A stretch of 64,000 nt of DNA, taken from NCBI RefSeq assembly GCF_000379665.1, contig NZ_KB903359.1, positions 595,413 through 659,412 on the forward strand, in the 5' to 3' direction. This DNA is from Butyricimonas synergistica DSM 23225. Lineage in GTDB: Bacteria; Bacteroidota; Bacteroidia; Bacteroidales; Marinifilaceae. A program made the position numbers and the translations under genes. The notes under the pieces were generated by a model that was given only the letters and a program-made list of their open reading frames with translations, did no database searches and was not told where the DNA came from. Positions 27,960 through 37,125 of this stretch are shown in pieces; the first letter of the stretch is position 1, and the number at the start of each line of letters is the position of its first letter.

Positions 27960-28050
27960 ACAACAACTTTGGAGAATGAAGAATCATAATGGAAAAAAAC
28001 GTAATCATATAAAAGTTTTATAATTGCGATTATGATAAATAATATATACA

Positions 28051-28084
28051 AAAAAGAAAAGGGAAGTTTTTCCCTCTTCTTTTA
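28051..28084 (-). terminator. Terminator of the TPR-protein gene
   Basis: A near-perfect 13-bp inverted repeat made of purine/pyrimidine runs (GAAAAGGGA and TCCCTCTTC arms), just after the TPR stop, with a T run on the minus strand. Confidence 0.75.
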
Positions 28085-28094
28085 TATCTATCTA

Positions 28095-29339
28095 TTACAG
28101 ATTGTTAAGTTTCTCGACCGTCTGATCATACTTGCTTTGATATTGTTTTTTGCTTGCTTGCAAACGATAATACAATTCTTTTAAAGTAGTCAGCGTGTTC
28201 TTGTCGTTCGGTTGCAATTCAAGGGCTCTTTCGAAATAAGGAACTACAGCCTCGTATTTGTCCATAATTTTAGCGAGTTCTGCGTTATATTCCTTAACAT
28301 CAACGATTTCTTGAACGATCTTATGATCTTCGATCACGCGGTTCAAATGAATATTTCCCAAGTTGTATTGAGCGAAGAAATCATTCGGGGCTAATTCCAA
28401 CGTTTTGATATACATCTGTTCTGCTTTCTCGGGTTCGTTTATTTTTTCGTATAAAGAACCTTTTGCGCGATAATAATCCGGTTTATTGGGTTCCAATCTG
28501 ATAGCAGCATCCAGAAATTCTTCAGCTTTTCCCGGGGTATCTCCTTGCAAATAATAGTTAATCAACTCGATCAACATATATTCGTCATTCGGGAACAACT
28601 TATGTCCTTCCTGCAAGTACTTAACAGCTTCTTCCTGAATAGCTTTCGCAGTAATCGTATCCCCGTTTTCTTTTGCGTCGCGGCTTCTTCCCAGGTAAAT
28701 ACTAGCCAACATGGCATAAATCCGGTTTGCCTCATAACCTAATTCCAATGATTTTTTGTAGAATTCCATAGCTTCATCTACCTGTCCGGCTTTATGGGCA
28801 GCTACACCGGCATTGTAAATAACGGCAGTGTCTACTTTTTGCGTTCCGTAAGGAGAAGCGTTTATATCCAAAGTTCTCTTGAAATTGTCTAGGGCTGCTT
28901 GGAAATCAGCTTTGGCAGCTTCAGCATTTTTCGCATCTTCAGCAGCTGTACCACAATTGTAGCACACGATACCCTGATTCGTGAAGTCAATAACCAAATT
29001 AGCAAACTGAGCCTTTAAATCTTTTTCAAACTTTTTCTTCTCATCCAACTGTATTACTTTTTGATAAGATTCCCAAACAATCGGAAGCGGATCTGCAGAC
29101 AATTTCTTGTAATTTTCATCCTGACTCTCGAAAATACCTTGGTAGATTTGTCCTCTCACGAAGTGGGCTTTCGGGTTGTTCACGCATTTCTCGTGTCCGA
29201 TAGCTTCATCGATTAGCTCTTTTGCTTTATCTAGCTTTCCCTGCGTGTAAAAGCTAACAGCAGATGTCACTTTTCCCATTTGCGCGAAAGACACATTCGC
29301 GCAAAGCAGAAGGGCAATGATAAAAGTTAGTTTTCTCAT
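28095..29339 (-). CDS. Exported tetratricopeptide-repeat protein
   Basis: 414 residues from the ATG at 29339, which gives a clean signal peptide (MRKLTFIIALLLCANVSFAQ). The frame extends 11 codons upstream without a signal-like start. At least six TPR units are visible, for example AVIYNAGVAAHKAGQVDEAMEFYKKSLELG, PDYYRAKGSLYEKINEPEKAEQMYIKTLEL and DFFAQYNLGNIHLNR. Probably a periplasmic scaffold. It follows gyrA by 43 bp and may be co-transcribed. Confidence 0.9.
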   Translation of the reverse strand: MRKLTFIIALLLCANVSFAQMGKVTSAVSFYTQGKLDKAKELIDEAIGHEKCVNNPKAHFVRGQIYQGIFESQDENYKKLSADPLPIVWESYQKVIQLDEKKKFEKDLKAQFANLVIDFTNQGIVCYNCGTAAEDAKNAEAAKADFQAALDNFKRTLDINASPYGTQKVDTAVIYNAGVAAHKAGQVDEAMEFYKKSLELGYEANRIYAMLASIYLGRSRDAKENGDTITAKAIQEEAVKYLQEGHKLFPNDEYMLIELINYYLQGDTPGKAEEFLDAAIRLEPNKPDYYRAKGSLYEKINEPEKAEQMYIKTLELAPNDFFAQYNLGNIHLNRVIEDHKIVQEIVDVKEYNAELAKIMDKYEAVVPYFERALELQPNDKNTLTTLKELYYRLQASKKQYQSKYDQTVEKLNNL

Positions 29340-29382
29340 ACGTTTAAAATTTGTGTTCCAATTAGATATCATTTATAAATAA

Positions 29383-31899
29383 TTATTCTTCACTACTTTC
29401 TCCGGTTTCTTCCGCATCCGTATTTTCCTGCCCTTCTGCTGGTACATCTTCCTCTTTTGACGCTGAAACTTTGGCAACGGCAGCGATAGCGTCGTCATTA
29501 CGTAAATTAATCAATCTTACTCCTTGCGTGTTACGTCCCATAACTCGCAACGTGCTCACGTCAAGCCGGATCGTTAAGCCGGAACGATTGATAATCATTA
29601 AGTTATCTTCATCCGTGACATCCAGCAACGCAATTAATTTTCCGGTCTTTTCCGTCATGTTAATGGTCTTCACACCCTTACCGCCACGGTTCGTGATACG
29701 GTAATCTTCAATACTAGAGCGTTTTCCATATCCATTTTCAGAAACGACCAGCACGTCTGCTTTATCTGGTTCAACACAAATCATGCCAATCACTTCATCT
29801 TCCTCGCTATCTAGGGTGATTCCTCTAACACCGGATGCCGTTCTACCCATGGGACGTACTTTTTCTTCCGGGAAGCGGATAGCCTTACCGGATTTCACGG
29901 CAATCATGATGTCATTCTCGCCGTTTGTCATCTTGGCATCCAATAATTGGTCTCCCTCTTTGATCGTTATTGCGTTTACTCCGTTCGCTCTTGGACGAGA
30001 GTAAGCCTCAAGTGTCGTCTTTTTGACAATCCCTTTCTTTGAACACAACACGATATAGTTGCTATTAATATAGTCGTTTTCTTTCAAATCCAACGTGTTG
30101 ATATAAGCCTTCACTTTATCATCCGGCTCGATATTCAACAGATTTTGTATTGCCCGACCTTTGGATTGCTTGGAACCTTCCGGGATCTCCCAAACTTTCA
30201 GCCAGAAACATTTTCCTTTTTCCGTGAAGAACAACATGGTATTGTGCATGGTTGCCATAATCATGTGTTCCAGGAAGTCCTCGTCACGGGTTGCTGATCC
30301 TTTGGAACCGACTCCCCCGCGATTCTGCACCTTGTATTCGGACAGCGGGGTACGTTTGATATATCCCATGTGCGAAATCGTGATCACGACTTCTTCATCA
30401 GCGTAGAAATCTTCCGGGTTGAATTCTTCGGATGCGTACACGATGTCTGTTCTGCGCTCGTCATTGTACTGTGCTTTTATTTGCAAAAGTTCATCCTTAA
30501 TAATTTGCATTCTCAATTCCAGACTCGCCAAAATTTCTTTCAAGTGTTCGATAACCTTGATAATATCATCGTATTCCGCTCTCAATTTATCTTGTTCCAG
30601 GCCTGTTAATTGACGTAATCTCATCTCTACAATAGCACGAGCCTGAATATCGCTCAACGAGAAGGTTTCCATCAAAGTAGCTCTTGCCTCGTCCGGAGTT
30701 TTAGACGAGCGAATAATACGGATTACTTCATCAATATGGTCACTGGCTATAATCAAACCTTCCAAAATATGAGCACGGTCTTCCGCTTGTTTCAACTCGA
30801 ATTGAGTACGGCGGGTAATCACCTCGTGGCGATGTTCCACGAACAGGCGGATAAGGTCTTTCAAGTTCAACAACCGGGGTCTGCCTCCTACCAAAGCGAT
30901 ATTGTTTACCCCGAAAGAAGTTTGAAGAGCCGTGTGTTTTAATAAGGTATTCAAAACCACGTTGGCGATTGCGTCTTTTTTCAGATCGATCACAATACGC
31001 ATACCGCTGCGGTCAGATTCGTCGTTGATATTCGAGATACCGTCTATTTTCTTATCGTTCACTAAGTCGGCTATACGGGAAATCAATTCGGCTTTATTCA
31101 CCATGTAAGGAATTTCATGCACGATAATTTTCTCTCGCCCGTGAGGTGTTGTTTCGATGGATGTTTTGGAACGAATCACGACACGACCTCTTCCCGTGTG
31201 ATAAGCTTCCCGCACACCGCTATACCCGTAGATACTACCTCCCGTGGGGAAGTCCGGAGCTTTAATGATCCGGATTAAATCATCGATCTCAATATCATTA
31301 TTGTCGATATAAGCACAAATAGCATCAATTGTATCTGCCACGTTGTGGGGAGCCATATTCGTAGCCATACCCACGGCAATACCCGAAGCACCATTTATTA
31401 ATAATAAAGGTATTCTGGTCGGCAAGACGCTCGGTTCTTTCAACGATTCGTCAAAGTTCGGGATCATGTTTACCGTATCCTTGTCCAAATCAGCCAGAAT
31501 ATCTTCCGAGATTTTCATTAAACGAGCCTCCGTGTAACGCATGGCGGCAGGGCTATCCCCGTCGACAGACCCGAAGTTTCCTTGCCCGTCCACCAGCGGA
31601 TAACGCAAAGACCAACTTTGAGCCATACGTACCATTGCCATGTACACCGAGCTATCCCCGTGAGGATGATACTTTCCGAGCACCTCTCCCACGATTCTTG
31701 CTGACTTTTTGAATGGCTTGCCGGACGTTACACCCAATTCGCTCATTCCAAACAATACTCTTCTCTGTACCGGTTTCAAACCGTCCCTAACATCAGGCAA
31801 TGCACGCGACACGATCACCGACATTGAATAGTCAATGTACGAAGATTTCATCTCCTCCTCGATGTTGATCTTAATAATTTTTTCTCCGACGTTTTCCAT
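29383..31899 (-). CDS. gyrA: DNA gyrase subunit A
   Basis: 838 residues of the type II topoisomerase subunit that cuts and rejoins DNA. The N-terminal winged-helix domain includes the quinolone region [20 protein letters not shown] (residues 75-94) and the catalytic Tyr122 in [10 protein letters not shown]. The C-terminal pinwheel has six beta-blades. It carries the GyrA box [14 protein letters not shown] segment and ends in an acidic tail ([23 protein letters not shown]). Position 83 is serine, but position 87, aspartate in E. coli, is methionine. A -7 box lies at 31981-31988. Confidence 0.96.
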   Translation of the reverse strand: MENVGEKIIKINIEEEMKSSYIDYSMSVIVSRALPDVRDGLKPVQRRVLFGMSELGVTSGKPFKKSARIVGEVLGKYHPHGDSSVYMAMVRMAQSWSLRYPLVDGQGNFGSVDGDSPAAMRYTEARLMKISEDILADLDKDTVNMIPNFDESLKEPSVLPTRIPLLLINGASGIAVGMATNMAPHNVADTIDAICAYIDNNDIEIDDLIRIIKAPDFPTGGSIYGYSGVREAYHTGRGRVVIRSKTSIETTPHGREKIIVHEIPYMVNKAELISRIADLVNDKKIDGISNINDESDRSGMRIVIDLKKDAIANVVLNTLLKHTALQTSFGVNNIALVGGRPRLLNLKDLIRLFVEHRHEVITRRTQFELKQAEDRAHILEGLIIASDHIDEVIRIIRSSKTPDEARATLMETFSLSDIQARAIVEMRLRQLTGLEQDKLRAEYDDIIKVIEHLKEILASLELRMQIIKDELLQIKAQYNDERRTDIVYASEEFNPEDFYADEEVVITISHMGYIKRTPLSEYKVQNRGGVGSKGSATRDEDFLEHMIMATMHNTMLFFTEKGKCFWLKVWEIPEGSKQSKGRAIQNLLNIEPDDKVKAYINTLDLKENDYINSNYIVLCSKKGIVKKTTLEAYSRPRANGVNAITIKEGDQLLDAKMTNGENDIMIAVKSGKAIRFPEEKVRPMGRTASGVRGITLDSEEDEVIGMICVEPDKADVLVVSENGYGKRSSIEDYRITNRGGKGVKTINMTEKTGKLIALLDVTDEDNLMIINRSGLTIRLDVSTLRVMGRNTQGVRLINLRNDDAIAAVAKVSASKEEDVPAEGQENTDAEETGESSEE

Positions 31900-31980
31900 T
31901 TATAATATTAAATTACTCTTTTAACGCATTGTTTGATAGAATGTTGACATCAATATCACCCCTATCCTACCAAAATCCCA

Positions 31981-31988
31981 CAAATGTA
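31981..31988 (-). promoter_or_regulatory. Probable -7 box for gyrA
   Basis: The minus strand reads TACATTTG, 81 bases upstream of the gyrA start. The -33 box is not clear. Confidence 0.4.
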
Positions 31989-32028
31989 ATAAAAACGATG
32001 GATTAAAGGAAATTTTTTTTAGCAATAA

Positions 32029-32790
32029 TCAAAATTCGAAAGCTAACATATCGTATGCCAACTTCACGTTGTCGGGCAATTCGTCGGAAACCTCCCCGTG
32101 TAACCCCATTTGATGACCGATATGTGTGATATACGCTTGCTTCACGTTCAACCGCTTCACGACCTCCAATGCCTGTCCTAGCGTAAAATGGGATAGATGG
32201 GGTTCTTTGCGCAAAGCATTGATCACGAGATACTCCACTCCCTCCAGTTTTTTCATACTTTCTTCTGGGATAAAATTGGCATCGGTAACGTAAGCGAAAT
32301 TTGCGATACGGAATGCCGTGATCGGTAGTTTATGGTGCATCACCGTGACGGGAATAACCTCAACGTCATCAATCCGGAAAGGTTCCTCTTCCACCACGTG
32401 AATATTCATTTCCGGTACCCCGGGATACCTGAATTTCATAAAAGCGTAGTCGTAATCCTTTTGTACTGCCCTCATGGTTAAATAATTACAGTACACCTCA
32501 ACCTCTCCCTGTTTCACCCAGTTAAACGCTCGTATATCGTCCAAGCCTCCGATATGATCTTTGTGCTCGTGTGTCAACAACAACGCTCTCACGTCCTTCA
32601 CTCCTGCCCGCAACATCTGGGTGCGGAAATCGGGTCCGGCATCTATAATCAACTTCTTATCTCCTATATCAATCATCGCGGAACTTCGCAACCGTTTATC
32701 GTGTTCATCCGTAGAGCGACAAACCTCGCAATCACAAGCAATCACCGGTACTCCTTGCGAAGTTCCACTTCCTAATATCGTAACTTTCAT
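32029..32790 (-). CDS. MBL-fold metallohydrolase, PhnP-like phosphodiesterase
   Basis: 253 residues from the ATG at 32790 (MKVTILGSGTSQGVPVI); the longer frame upstream reads through the promoter. The metallo-beta-lactamase signature is LLLTHEHKDHIGGLDDIRAFN, with later ligands in VTVMHHKLPITAF, YVTDANFI and YITHIGHQMGLHGE. The cysteines in CDCEVCRSTDEHDKR near the start match the extra zinc site of the PhnP group. It probably cleaves a cyclic phosphodiester. Substrate is not provable here. Divergent from the methyltransferase gene. Confidence 0.88.
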   Translation of the reverse strand: MKVTILGSGTSQGVPVIACDCEVCRSTDEHDKRLRSSAMIDIGDKKLIIDAGPDFRTQMLRAGVKDVRALLLTHEHKDHIGGLDDIRAFNWVKQGEVEVYCNYLTMRAVQKDYDYAFMKFRYPGVPEMNIHVVEEEPFRIDDVEVIPVTVMHHKLPITAFRIANFAYVTDANFIPEESMKKLEGVEYLVINALRKEPHLSHFTLGQALEVVKRLNVKQAYITHIGHQMGLHGEVSDELPDNVKLAYDMLAFEF

Positions 32791-32810
32791 CCGTTCACAA
32801 CTATTTACCG

Positions 32811-32818
32811 CAAAATTA
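32811..32818 (-). promoter_or_regulatory. Probable -7 box for the MBL hydrolase gene
   Basis: The minus strand reads TAATTTTG (TAnnTTTG), 20 bases upstream of the start at 32790. It supports the short start. Confidence 0.5.
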
Positions 32819-32839
32819 ATAAGATTCGGAATAATCCCG

Positions 32840-32847
32840 TATATTTG
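32840..32847 (+). promoter_or_regulatory. Probable -7 box for the RsmI-like methyltransferase gene
   Basis: TATATTTG, 17 bases upstream of the ATG at 32865. Back to back with the MBL hydrolase -7 box. Confidence 0.5.
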
Positions 32848-32864
32848 CCGCAAACAATTTATTT

Positions 32865-33572
32865 ATGGGAAAATTATATTTGCTTCCTAATTTATTAGGA
32901 GAAACAACCGTCGAGCGGGTAATCCCCTGCGACGTGATCGACGTGATCAAACGTATCCGGATTTTTGCCACGGAAAATATCAAGAATACCCGGCGGTACC
33001 TGAAGAAAATAGATAAAGCGATCAATATTGACGAACTTACTTTCCTGGATTTGAACGAACACTCGGACATCAAGGATATAGAGACGTATATACCTTATTT
33101 AAAAGATAATGACATGGGTATAATCTCGGAGGCCGGCTGTCCTGGCATTGCCGATCCGGGGGCAGAACTGGTAGCGTTGGCACACCGCCACAACTATCAA
33201 GTGGTACCGCTTGTCGGTCCCTCGTCCATCCTGCTCGCGCTCATCGCTTCGGGGTGTAACGGTCAGAATTTTTCTTTTAACGGTTACCTCCCTGTCAACC
33301 GTTCGGAACGCGTGAAGGCATTGAAAAACTACGAGAAACAATCAGCGGCAGAGAATCGTACCCAAATATTCATCGAAACGCCGTATCGTAATTTGCAGTT
33401 ACTCGAGGACATCGTGTCCTCCCTCTCTCCCGTAACGCGCCTCACGGTGGCTTGTGACATCACGACAGAAAACGAATATATAAAAACAATGCAGGTAAAG
33501 GATTGGAAACACGAGAAGCCGGACATAAATAAGCGTCCGACGATATTTGTCTTGTATGCCAGACCGTTTTAA
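32865..33572 (+). CDS. RsmI-like SAM-dependent methyltransferase (short form)
   Basis: 235 residues of the tetrapyrrole-methylase fold. The start MGKLYLLPNLLGE resembles the RsmI strand-loop GxLYLVxTPIGN. The segment GIISEAGCPGIADPGAELVALAHRHNYQVVPLVGPSSILLAL contains the SAM-binding and conserved GPS motif, and FNGYLPVNRSER matches the RsmI GFLP...R region. It lacks about 40 C-terminal residues of the usual 275-residue enzyme. Bacteroidales often carry this short gene besides a full rsmI. Its substrate may be 16S rRNA or something else. It lies 14 bp before thiD. Confidence 0.85.
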   Translation: MGKLYLLPNLLGETTVERVIPCDVIDVIKRIRIFATENIKNTRRYLKKIDKAINIDELTFLDLNEHSDIKDIETYIPYLKDNDMGIISEAGCPGIADPGAELVALAHRHNYQVVPLVGPSSILLALIASGCNGQNFSFNGYLPVNRSERVKALKNYEKQSAAENRTQIFIETPYRNLQLLEDIVSSLSPVTRLTVACDITTENEYIKTMQVKDWKHEKPDINKRPTIFVLYARPF

Positions 33573-33586
33573 TAAATAGAATCACG

Positions 33587-34396
33587 ATGAGAACTTATAA
33601 AAGAGTTTTATCCATAGCCGGTTCCGATAGTGGCGGAGGTGCCGGGATACAAGCTGATCTGAAAACCATTTCAGCGTGTGGCTGTTTTGCTATGACCGCC
33701 ATAACTACGGTTACCGCGCAGAATACTTTGGGGGTAAAATCAATAGACCCCCTTCCCGTTCGTGTCATTGAAGCACAGATCCGGGCTTGTCTGGATGATA
33801 TCGGGGCTAATGCCGTGAAAATCGGTATGCTGCATTCTATCGATGTTATCCGCACGATTGTAAGGGTGTTGCGGGATTACCCCGTGAAACACATCGTGGT
33901 CGACCCCGTTATGGTTGCCACCTCCAGCGATCTTCTCGTGCAGGAAGAGGCTATCGCGATACTTCAGCAGGAACTTTTCCCGCTAGCATCCGTGATTACC
34001 CCGAACACCTTCGAGATTGAGATATTATCCGGGATGAAAATCAACACGCAGGAAGACTTGTATGCCTCCATTCCGAGAATGAAAAATATAGGCGCCCGTA
34101 ACATACTTCTGAAAGCCGGACACCTGGAATGCGAGGAAATCACCGACGTGCTGGTAGACTACGAGAACAACCGGGAATATCGTTATACCACGAGAAAGAT
34201 CGACACGGTGAACACGCACGGGACAGGCTGTTCTTTATCGTCTGCCGTAGCCGCCTATCTCGCCCACGACTACCCCATGGAGAAAGCCGTGAAAGCAGCC
34301 ATCGACTACCTGCACGGGGCAATAGAAATCGCAGCGGAATATAGAATCGGGCACGGACATGGTGCTGTTCATCATTTCTATAAATGGTGGAAATAG
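33587..34396 (+). CDS. thiD: Hydroxymethylpyrimidine / phosphomethylpyrimidine kinase
   Basis: 269-residue ribokinase-family enzyme that phosphorylates HMP and HMP-P for thiamine synthesis. The N-terminal [19 protein letters not shown] and the C-terminal anion hole [21 protein letters not shown] are intact, and [14 protein letters not shown] lies in the middle. No TPP riboswitch is seen upstream, and no other thi gene is nearby. It could therefore serve salvage. Follows the methyltransferase by 14 bp. Confidence 0.94.
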   Translation: MRTYKRVLSIAGSDSGGGAGIQADLKTISACGCFAMTAITTVTAQNTLGVKSIDPLPVRVIEAQIRACLDDIGANAVKIGMLHSIDVIRTIVRVLRDYPVKHIVVDPVMVATSSDLLVQEEAIAILQQELFPLASVITPNTFEIEILSGMKINTQEDLYASIPRMKNIGARNILLKAGHLECEEITDVLVDYENNREYRYTTRKIDTVNTHGTGCSLSSAVAAYLAHDYPMEKAVKAAIDYLHGAIEIAAEYRIGHGHGAVHHFYKWWK

Positions 34397-34431
34397 AGGA
34401 AATAGTAGATAGTAGGATATAACAGATAAAA

Positions 34432-34451
34432 GGGGCTGTTTGCACAGCCCC
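34432..34451 (-). terminator. Terminator of the Cys-hydrolase gene
   Basis: An 8-bp perfect GC-rich inverted repeat (34432-34439 and 34444-34451) around TTGC. On the minus strand it is followed by TTTT. It may also slow the converging thiD transcript. Confidence 0.75.
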
Positions 34452-34473
34452 CTCAGTATATAGTGTGTGGTTG

Positions 34474-35058
34474 TCAATGTGTTTTAAACCAACGGAACAC
34501 GTTACGGACAGTCTTGTCCAGCACAAGTGGGTCTTCAAAATATTGAGCGTGGGTTACAGAACCTTCCCATATCGCTAATTTTTCTTCTGCGCGAATTGTG
34601 TCATACACGCGTCTCGCCGCTTGGTATTCCTTCTCGTTCTCACCACCGTGGATAACGATAGTAGGCACTTTTACTTTTGAAGCCTCTTTCCGCCTGTAAC
34701 AACCAGATACAAGAGCTATTGCCTTCAATCGTTTATCGGCTTCCGTTCCCGCCAATACTTCGTTTGTACCGTTACAAATACCGATGGCGTACAACTTGTC
34801 CGGGTCTACTTCTTCCTTTAAACTCAAGTAATCGATAGCAGCTTTCACGTTCTGCATCTCTTCCAATCCCAATACCACGTACCCGTAATTTGCCAAACGC
34901 GTTGCGTATTGCAACGATACCGGGGTTGTTGAGGTATTCTTGGGTCCTAAAATTATGATAGCCGGTTTCTTCCCTTTTTCTCGTGGGTTGCACAACCATC
35001 CTTTACTGTCTATGCCTTTATCTGTTAAGGTGACGTCCTCGCATCTATAAGTTCTCAT
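34474..35058 (-). CDS. Alpha/beta hydrolase with a cysteine nucleophile (dienelactone-hydrolase-like)
   Basis: 194 residues from the ATG at 35058; the frame upstream (48 codons) has no coding character. The nucleophile elbow is YAIGICNGTNE, i.e. G-x-C-x-G, with cysteine where most alpha/beta hydrolases have serine. This is the dienelactone-hydrolase pattern. The acid and histidine could be in VIHGGENEKEYQAAR and GSVTHAQYFEDP. No signal peptide. Substrate unknown. It ends at the hairpin 34432-34451, and no operon partner is seen. Confidence 0.75.
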   Translation of the reverse strand: MRTYRCEDVTLTDKGIDSKGWLCNPREKGKKPAIIILGPKNTSTTPVSLQYATRLANYGYVVLGLEEMQNVKAAIDYLSLKEEVDPDKLYAIGICNGTNEVLAGTEADKRLKAIALVSGCYRRKEASKVKVPTIVIHGGENEKEYQAARRVYDTIRAEEKLAIWEGSVTHAQYFEDPLVLDKTVRNVFRWFKTH

Positions 35059-35505
35059 ACAAATTTCCGTGTTAAATGAATTTGTACACGAATACGGGAA
35101 ATAGACACACAAGGTTACGTTAATAATACAAAAAAAATCGGAAGATATAGTTACACGACACGTAGAGTGTACAATCATACAGAGAACCCATCGTAAACCC
35201 AAAGAAGATTAACCCTAATAATACCTCTCCCTCGTTCTATCTCCGTTTATACTGTATACCTCCTATAATCTTTTATATAGAAACATTAGAGCAAAAACGA
35301 CCACAACACGACAGTGTGAGATTATTACCTTGGATTTTCCTCGGTTTCTCATTGGGTTTTCAGTAAAAACACAGGAAGAAAAAGACAAATCCTATTTGTG
35401 TTTTTTCGATACGGGGAAAAGGGGAAATTCAATAAAAAAAATCGGAGCCATCCTTTGTAAAAAGAAATGGCTCCGATACATTTATCGGAATCCGAATATT
35501 TAAAA
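35059..35505. other. 447-bp intergenic region
   Basis: Holds the upstream region of the hydrolase gene and, at its right end, the rubrerythrin terminator. I see no gene, repeat or clear promoter in 35059-35440. Confidence 0.6.
35441..35477 (-). terminator. Terminator of the fur-rubrerythrin operon
   Basis: An 11-bp perfect inverted repeat (35441-35451 and 35467-35477). On the minus strand it is followed by a run of T. Confidence 0.88.
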
Positions 35506-36054
35506 CTATTTAAAATAACGGTTATAAAGTCCTTCAAAACCTTTCCCGTGACGTGCTTCATCTTTACACATCTCGTGTACGGTATCATGGATAGCATCCA
35601 AATCCAACTTTTTAGCTAAAGTAGCGATCCGTTTTTTATCCTCGCAAGCACCAGCCTCGGCTTCCATCCGCTTTTTCAAGTTTGTTTTGGTATCCCACAC
35701 GCACTCGCCTAACAATTCAGCGAATTTGGAAGCGTGTTCTGCTTCTTCCCAAGCGTAACGCTTGAAAGCCTCGGCAATCTCCGGATAACCTTCACGATCA
35801 GCTTGACGGCTCATTGCCAAGTACATGCCGACTTCCGTGCACTCCCCGTTGAAATGTGCTCTCAATCCTTCCAAAACCTCCGGGTCAACACCTTGGGCTA
35901 CACCGATACGATGCTCGTCAACAAACGTAAGGGCACCTTCCGTCTCTACCAATTCTTTGAATTTGCTTTTCGGTTGTTTACATTGAGGACAAAATTCAGG
36001 AGCTTCATCTCCCTCGTGAACGTAGCCACATACAGAACAAATAAATTTTTTCAT
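35506..36054 (-). CDS. Rubrerythrin with the rubredoxin domain at the N-terminus (reverse rubrerythrin)
   Basis: 182 residues. The N-terminal rubredoxin-like iron site has CSVCGY (Cys6, Cys9) and CPQCK. The four-helix diiron domain follows, with ligand-bearing segments [27 protein letters not shown] and [15 protein letters not shown]. This is the reverse of the classic order and matches the oxygen-inducible reverse rubrerythrins of clostridia, which reduce peroxide and oxygen. It lies 24 bp after a Fur/PerR-type regulator, so it is probably peroxide-controlled. The last residues are NRYFK. Confidence 0.92.
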   Translation of the reverse strand: MKKFICSVCGYVHEGDEAPEFCPQCKQPKSKFKELVETEGALTFVDEHRIGVAQGVDPEVLEGLRAHFNGECTEVGMYLAMSRQADREGYPEIAEAFKRYAWEEAEHASKFAELLGECVWDTKTNLKKRMEAEAGACEDKKRIATLAKKLDLDAIHDTVHEMCKDEARHGKGFEGLYNRYFK

Positions 36055-36078
36055 AACGCACTCTTTTTAATGAATTAA

Positions 36079-36510
36079 TTATATGATTTTTCCTTTCTCT
36101 TCCGCACATTTCTTGCAATACCCTTTATAATAAAGGTGTGTTTCCGTGATTATCAACTCCCCCACTCCTTCCAACACGATTGCGTCCCGGTTCTCTATCG
36201 GAATATCGTACACGCACCCGCATCCCAAGCACATGAAATGGGCATGATCGCTCGTGTCAATATCAAACCGCACATTTTTTTCGTCGATCACGAGAGCCTT
36301 CACTGCCCCTTGCTCCATGAACAGGCGCATGGTGTTGTACACCGTTGTTTTCGACAACGTGGGCATCACCGGGTACAACGCACCGTATATCTCATCAGCC
36401 GTGGGATGTACCCTGTTTGCCATAAGATAATCCATGATAGCCATTCGCTGCACGGACGGCTTTATATCATATCGTTGCATATACTCTCTCGTGTCTTGAA
36501 TTGTATTCAT
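36079..36510 (-). CDS. Fur-family transcriptional regulator, PerR-like
   Basis: 143 residues. The winged helix covers 1-85 (MAIMDYLMANRVHPTADEIYGALYPVMPTLSKTTVYNTMRLF). The dimerisation domain carries DTSDHAHFMCLGCG and a second Cys pair in GYCKKCAEE, i.e. two CxxC motifs for the structural zinc. The co-transcribed rubrerythrin points to peroxide sensing (PerR) rather than iron uptake (Fur). A perfect palindrome over its own start region suggests autoregulation. Confidence 0.92.
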   Translation of the reverse strand: MNTIQDTREYMQRYDIKPSVQRMAIMDYLMANRVHPTADEIYGALYPVMPTLSKTTVYNTMRLFMEQGAVKALVIDEKNVRFDIDTSDHAHFMCLGCGCVYDIPIENRDAIVLEGVGELIITETHLYYKGYCKKCAEEKGKII

Positions 36511-36514
36511 TTCT

Positions 36515-36535
36515 AATTTGTAATTATTACAAATT
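36515..36535. promoter_or_regulatory. PerR/Fur-box-like operator over the fur-rubrerythrin promoter
   Basis: A perfect 10-1-10 palindrome with half-site AATTTGTAAT, 4 bases upstream of the regulator start. It resembles a PerR box (TTATAAT-n-ATTATAA) in length and AT pattern. It overlaps the -7 box at 36530-36537. Confidence 0.8.
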
Positions 36536-36537
36536 TA
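36530..36537 (-). promoter_or_regulatory. Probable -7 box of the fur-rubrerythrin operon
   Basis: The minus strand reads TAAATTTG (TAnnTTTG), overlapping the palindrome. The transcript would start about 15 bases before the ATG. No clear -33. Confidence 0.55.
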
Positions 36538-36720
36538 TATCAAGTGCAAATATCGTTATCTTTTTTATAATCGCAACGAATTCTAGTTGATTTTGTCGTA
36601 ATTTAGAAATATTCTAATTTTCATACCGGGAAATTCCCGTGTAATTACCGGGTGATACGATGTAAGTCACCCATAATAATAGTTTTTTCTTTCTCTTTCA
36701 ATTATTAGCTAATATTTTTA

Positions 36721-36728
36721 TAGATTTG
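36721..36728 (+). promoter_or_regulatory. Possible -7 box upstream of the TonB-receptor operon
   Basis: TAGATTTG with TTTC 21 bases upstream (36696-36699). It would start transcription at or just before the ATG of the small gene at 36733, leaving almost no leader for it. Confidence 0.4.
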
Positions 36729-36732
36729 CAGT

Positions 36733-37068
36733 ATGTTTTTCATAGGACCATCAGTCAATATATTCGTGTACCTGCTTGTTTCTGCTTTTTTCGTGGTCTG
36801 TTTCTACTCGAAAAGCGAGGCAAAGCACCCGGGAGTTCTTCCGGGGAATGTCGTTCATGTTTATCATTTCACAACAAACGAGGAGGTTCATTACCACGAG
36901 GTACACAAAGAACAAAAAAGGACTGAAGTCAAGAAAACATTTATTCCGGTCTACGACAGTCATGAATGGCTATCGTACACACCACCGGCGGAGTATAAAA
37001 ATCCCCGTTTAACCCTAAAAACGTTGAGAGCGCCCCCGACGTGTCCTTGTTTAACTATGTCCATTTAA
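36733..37068 (+). CDS. Possible small membrane-anchored protein upstream of the TonB receptor
   Basis: 111 residues if real. An N-terminal hydrophobic segment (residues 7-24, SVNIFVYLLVSAFFVVCFY) is followed by a polar part with many histidines (VVHVYHFTTNEEVHYHEVH) and a tail LKTLRAPPTCPCLTMSI with a C-P-C motif. It ends 57 bases before the receptor start at 37126, in the same direction. Against it: the likely -7 box lies only 4 bases before its ATG, and there is no ribosome site. The protein looks genuine in composition. Metal binding is a guess. Confidence 0.5.
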   Translation: MFFIGPSVNIFVYLLVSAFFVVCFYSKSEAKHPGVLPGNVVHVYHFTTNEEVHYHEVHKEQKRTEVKKTFIPVYDSHEWLSYTPPAEYKNPRLTLKTLRAPPTCPCLTMSI

Positions 37069-37125
37069 AAATTTATTACAGGACAAATGACAGACACGTT
37101 TAATCATTTATTCATTGATAAAAAT

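Noticed and set aside
33573..33586. TPP riboswitch upstream of thiD
   Set aside because: Only 14 bases separate thiD from the gene before it, and no TPP-box sequence is seen upstream of that gene either.
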